Assembly: GCA_050115555.1 (NCBI GenBank)
Contig: JASFQI010000227.1
Coordinates: 1-8,193 of the forward strand
Length of the DNA: 8,193 nt
Origin: JASFQI01 sp050115555
GTDB taxonomy: Bacteria; Desulfobacterota; DSM-4660; Desulfatiglandales; HGW-15
Direction: 5' to 3'
Shown piece after piece: positions 5,741 to 8,193 of this stretch. Position 1 is the stretch's first letter, and the number at the start of each line of letters is the position of its first letter. Below the pieces are notes generated by a model. It was not told the origin of the DNA. It did not search any database and was given only the letters and a program-made list of their open reading frames with translations. The position numbers and the translations under genes are program-made.

Positions 5741-5902
5741 TCACTTCATTGGAGAATCCACGCGGTTGCGAACGCATGCCACAAGGGTTTCAAGGTCTGC
5801 TTTTTTCAGGCTGTTGAGAAAGCTCAGATCGATATCCGTTTTCAACACATTCTGAAGAATACGGATGAGGCTTTCCTGGGTTACGTTTTTTTCGCCGTTC
5901 AT
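5741..5902 (-). CDS. Small 53-residue protein, function unknown
   Basis: This is a short minus-strand gene below common length cutoffs. It reads MNGEKNVTQESL at the start, then a core with TDIDLSFLNSL at 22-32 and KKADLETLVACVRNRVD at 33-49, and ends PMK. The pattern is of two or three amphipathic helices with no membrane segment. The LETLVACVR-type core is like small conserved proteins I recall from Desulfobacterota, without a known function. Support comes from a good ribosome site (AGGAAG, 8 nt before the ATG) and a promoter candidate at 6037-6065 with 17-bp spacing. It is divergent from the acylase gene and upstream of the membrane-protein gene on the same strand. Confidence 0.7.
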   Translation of the reverse strand: MNGEKNVTQESLIRILQNVLKTDIDLSFLNSLKKADLETLVACVRNRVDSPMK

Positions 5903-6036
5903 CGGCGCCACTTCCTTTCTTTCCTTACGGAGTTCTGAACCCCTGGTACTTCAGGCCCCTTCTCCGGTCGCTCCCACATGGCTTGGGACCCGCCGTTTCT
6001 CACCCAAGGAATCCTTGATGTGTCGGGGAAAAAATC

Positions 6037-6065
6037 TTCATACTCAACCCGTTTCTCCAAGTCAA
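6037..6065 (-). promoter_or_regulatory. Candidate sigma70 promoter for the 53-residue gene
   Basis: On the minus strand TTGACT (6065-6060, 5 of 6) is followed after 17 bp by TATGAA (6042-6037, 4 of 6). RNA would start near 6030, giving a leader of about 128 nt. Confidence 0.42.
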
Positions 6066-6151
6066 GGGAGGAATACGTTACGCTTGTATATCCCTTCTTT
6101 TGTGGAAGCGGGGGCGCGGAGGGATTCGAGAGGTCTCTGAGGGTATTCCCT

Positions 6152-6180
6152 TTGACAGGGTCCCGGCCTTGGCCTATATT
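6152..6180 (+). promoter_or_regulatory. Strong sigma70 promoter for the acylase gene
   Basis: A perfect TTGACA (6152-6157) is followed after exactly 17 bp by TATATT (6175-6180, 5 of 6). It is the best promoter match in the window. RNA would start near 6187, about 56 nt before the acylase start codon. No operator-like dyad is obvious beside it, so expression may be constitutive. Confidence 0.68.
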
Positions 6181-6242
6181 CGCGTGGAAACTTCAAGCTG
6201 TGCGCGGCGGTCGTTCTCGACGGCAGCCGGAGAGGGCCATCC

Positions 6243-8193
6243 ATGAGAAAAAGAGCGTGGGTGATCGGGGGGGTGCTCCTTCTCGCTGCGATCAGCGTGT
6301 TCGCGGCGTCCCGGTCTCTGAATCGGTACCAGGAGGAAGGCCGTGTGGCAATCCAGGGTCTCGAAGCGCCTGTCACGGTGATCCGGGACGAAAAGGGCAT
6401 GGCGTCCATTCACGCTCAAAGCCTGGAGGACGCCCTTTTGGCCTGGGGATTCGTGACGGCGCAGGATCGCCTTTTCCAGATGGAGTTGACCCGGCTTTTT
6501 GCCTGTGGCCGTCTCTCGGAGCTGGCTGGAGAGGCGGCCAGGGATCTGGACGTGCGCATGCGGACCCTGGGCTTTCGCAGAAACGCGGCCAGGCACGCCG
6601 GGATGCTGGATGACGAGACGCAGCACGCGTTTCAGCGTTATATCCAGGGGGTGAATGCATATATCACGACCCGCCGGGATACGCATCCCCTGGAGTTCAG
6701 CCTTGCCGGGATTCAGCCGGAACCCTGGACCGTGGCGGATTGCCTGGCCATATTCTACTACATGAGCTGGGACACGGCCGCCAACCTCCAGACGGAAATC
6801 GTGGCCCAGATGCTCGTAGATACGCTGGGCGCAGAGCGCGCCCGGGAGATCTTCCCGCTGAACATCAACCCGGACGATTCAGGCGAAGGGGTTTCGCTGG
6901 AGAGGGCTTGCATCCAACCTGCCGGGGAGCCGCTGCGGGTGACCTCGGACGACCGCCTGATGGCCCTGTTGAAGGACCGTCGGCTCGAGATCGGGAGCAA
7001 CAACTGGGCGGTGGGGCCGGACCGGGGAAGGCGGGGGCGCCCCATGGTGGCGAATGATCCTCATCTGGACGCCCGCATCCTGCCCGGGCCCTGGTACCCG
7101 GTCTGCCTCGTGACCTCCAAGCACCGGGTGGCAGGTGTTCACATTCCAGGGCTCCCTGCCATGCCCATCCTGCGGAATGCGCACGTGGCCATGGGCATCA
7201 CGAATGCCTACGGCGACGCGCAGGACCTCTATATCGAAACCCTGGACCCTGCAAACCCCGACTGCTACCTGGAAGGCGAACGATCCGTTCCCTTTCAGGT
7301 CATCGAGGAGACGATTCGCATCAAGGACAAGGACTCTTCCCAAGGGATTCGGGCCGAGACGGTCCGCATCCGCTGTACTCACAGGGGTCCGGTGGTTTCG
7401 AACGTACTGCCGGGTCTGGAGAGTGATCGACTGATCACGATACGCTGGGCCCCGTTCGAGACCATGGGGCCTTCCCTGGGGATGGATCGCCTTCTTCGTG
7501 CGGAGAGCGTTTGGGACGTACGTAATGCCCTGGAAGACGTCCGCGGCATCATGCTCAACTTCGTATTTGCCGACATGGAGGGAAATATCGGCTGGCATGC
7601 GAGCGGCCGAATTCCCATACGCTCCGCAGGGGACGGCACACTGCCCTTTCCGGTGACCGACGGAAAGGACAATTGGAGCGGATGGATTCCATATCACGAG
7701 ATGCCGCATGCCTACAATCCCTCCAGGGGCTGGGTGGGCACGGCCAACCACGCCGTGACGAGCCGGGACTACCCTTACTACTACTCCTCACGCCAGGCCC
7801 CGTCCTACCGGTACCGGCGGATCAAGGAGCTCCTGGCAGCCCCGGGCACCCGGTCTGCCGAGGATCTCTGGGCGTACCAGCAGGATACCAGGAACGTCAT
7901 GGCCGAGCAGATCGTTCCGATCCTCGTGGGCGCCTTGAAGGGCCGGGAGGAAACCGCGGACATGGCTCGGGTGCTGGAGGGTTGGGACTTTCGGGAGGAG
8001 CCGGATCAAGCCGCCCCGACCTTATTTCACGAGATTTACGAGCGGGTGGCCTTTCTGACCTTTCAAGACGACCTGGGCGACGACAGGGCGCGTCTCATGC
8101 TGTCGGACTGGTATTTTTGGCAGGAGCGTTTTCAACGGATGATGCAGGACAAGGACGCGGACTGGTTCGACGACAAGGCCGCGTCCGGGGTGC
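6243..8193 (+). CDS. Penicillin acylase family N-terminal nucleophile hydrolase, 3' truncated
   Basis: The first 650 residues are present; the family usually has about 780-850, so the end lies outside the window. Such enzymes cut amide bonds in beta-lactam side chains, acyl-homoserine lactones or other N-acyl amines. An N-terminal signal peptide is likely: MRKR, a hydrophobic stretch at 5-20, then a VFA cut site after Ala21, so the enzyme should be periplasmic. The alpha-chain motif AQDRLFQME is at 73-81 and GRLSELAGE at 89-97. The autocleavage site is Gly251-Ser252 in GSNNWAVG, making Ser252 the nucleophile (beta 1). NDPHL at 271-275 gives His274 = beta His23, as in cephalosporin and homoserine-lactone acylases rather than the Gln of E. 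coli penicillin G acylase. Asn502 in GTANHAV fits the oxyanion Asn. The ATG at 6243 follows GGAGAGGG by 6 nt. Confidence 0.95.
   Translation, partial: MRKRAWVIGGVLLLAAISVFAASRSLNRYQEEGRVAIQGLEAPVTVIRDEKGMASIHAQSLEDALLAWGFVTAQDRLFQMELTRLFACGRLSELAGEAARDLDVRMRTLGFRRNAARHAGMLDDETQHAFQRYIQGVNAYITTRRDTHPLEFSLAGIQPEPWTVADCLAIFYYMSWDTAANLQTEIVAQMLVDTLGAERAREIFPLNINPDDSGEGVSLERACIQPAGEPLRVTSDDRLMALLKDRRLEIGSNNWAVGPDRGRRGRPMVANDPHLDARILPGPWYPVCLVTSKHRVAGVHIPGLPAMPILRNAHVAMGITNAYGDAQDLYIETLDPANPDCYLEGERSVPFQVIEETIRIKDKDSSQGIRAETVRIRCTHRGPVVSNVLPGLESDRLITIRWAPFETMGPSLGMDRLLRAESVWDVRNALEDVRGIMLNFVFADMEGNIGWHASGRIPIRSAGDGTLPFPVTDGKDNWSGWIPYHEMPHAYNPSRGWVGTANHAVTSRDYPYYYSSRQAPSYRYRRIKELLAAPGTRSAEDLWAYQQDTRNVMAEQIVPILVGALKGREETADMARVLEGWDFREEPDQAAPTLFHEIYERVAFLTFQDDLGDDRARLMLSDWYFWQERFQRMMQDKDADWFDDKAASGV

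Larger units (their letters stand above)
5903..6242. other. Divergent promoter region
   Basis: There is no gene in these 340 bases; open frames across it have no recognisable content. It carries one outward promoter candidate in each direction, at 6037-6065 (minus) and 6152-6180 (plus), about 155 bp apart by predicted start sites. It therefore serves the 53-residue gene and the acylase gene. Confidence 0.6.

Noticed and set aside
6879..7751. A 290-residue minus-strand open frame inside the acylase gene
   Set aside because: The plus-strand frame has clear catalytic motifs (GSNNWAVG, NDPHL); the minus frame has none and is a shadow.

Overview
The window looks like ordinary chromosome from a GC-rich, Gram-negative bacterium, most likely a member of the Desulfobacterota (the former Deltaproteobacteria, perhaps near Syntrophobacterales). 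This placement is inference. It rests on the GroES/GroEL sequences with a Gly-Gly-Met tail, strong Shine-Dalgarno sites, sigma70-type promoters, and small proteins that resemble ones I recall from that group. No phage, transposon, CRISPR, tRNA or rRNA is visible.

Layout from left to right: (1) 1-457 is non-coding, with an AT-rich island and an inverted repeat. (2) 458-1417 encodes a GalE-type nucleotide-sugar epimerase. (3) 1418-1705 is the groES leader, with a candidate sigma70 promoter and an 8-bp inverted repeat but no CIRCE element. (4) 1706-3690 is the groES-groEL chaperonin operon, closed by a very strong intrinsic terminator at 3777-3805. (5) 3806-4107 is a leader with a promoter whose -35 lies inside an 18-bp palindrome. 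(6) 4108-5085 encodes a UDP-glucuronate 4-epimerase-type enzyme. (7) 5174-5902 holds three very small genes: a 62-residue four-cysteine protein on +, a 60-residue two-helix membrane protein on -, and a 53-residue soluble protein on - that is short enough to be missed by a 60-residue cutoff. (8) 5903-6242 is a divergent promoter region. (9) 6243 to the right edge encodes most of an exported penicillin-acylase-family N-terminal nucleophile hydrolase, cut off by the window end.

The two epimerases probably supply sugars for surface polysaccharide, although no glycosyltransferase is in view. The chaperonin operon between them has its own promoter and terminator and is probably an independent unit. 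The acylase is the only plausible enzyme for extracytoplasmic amide hydrolysis, and its best promoter (TTGACA, 17 bp, TATATT) lies back to back with a promoter for the 53-residue gene. I do not see a convincing new multi-gene system. The least-explained parts are the small-gene cluster, the palindrome-promoter arrangement upstream of the second epimerase, and the substrate of the acylase.
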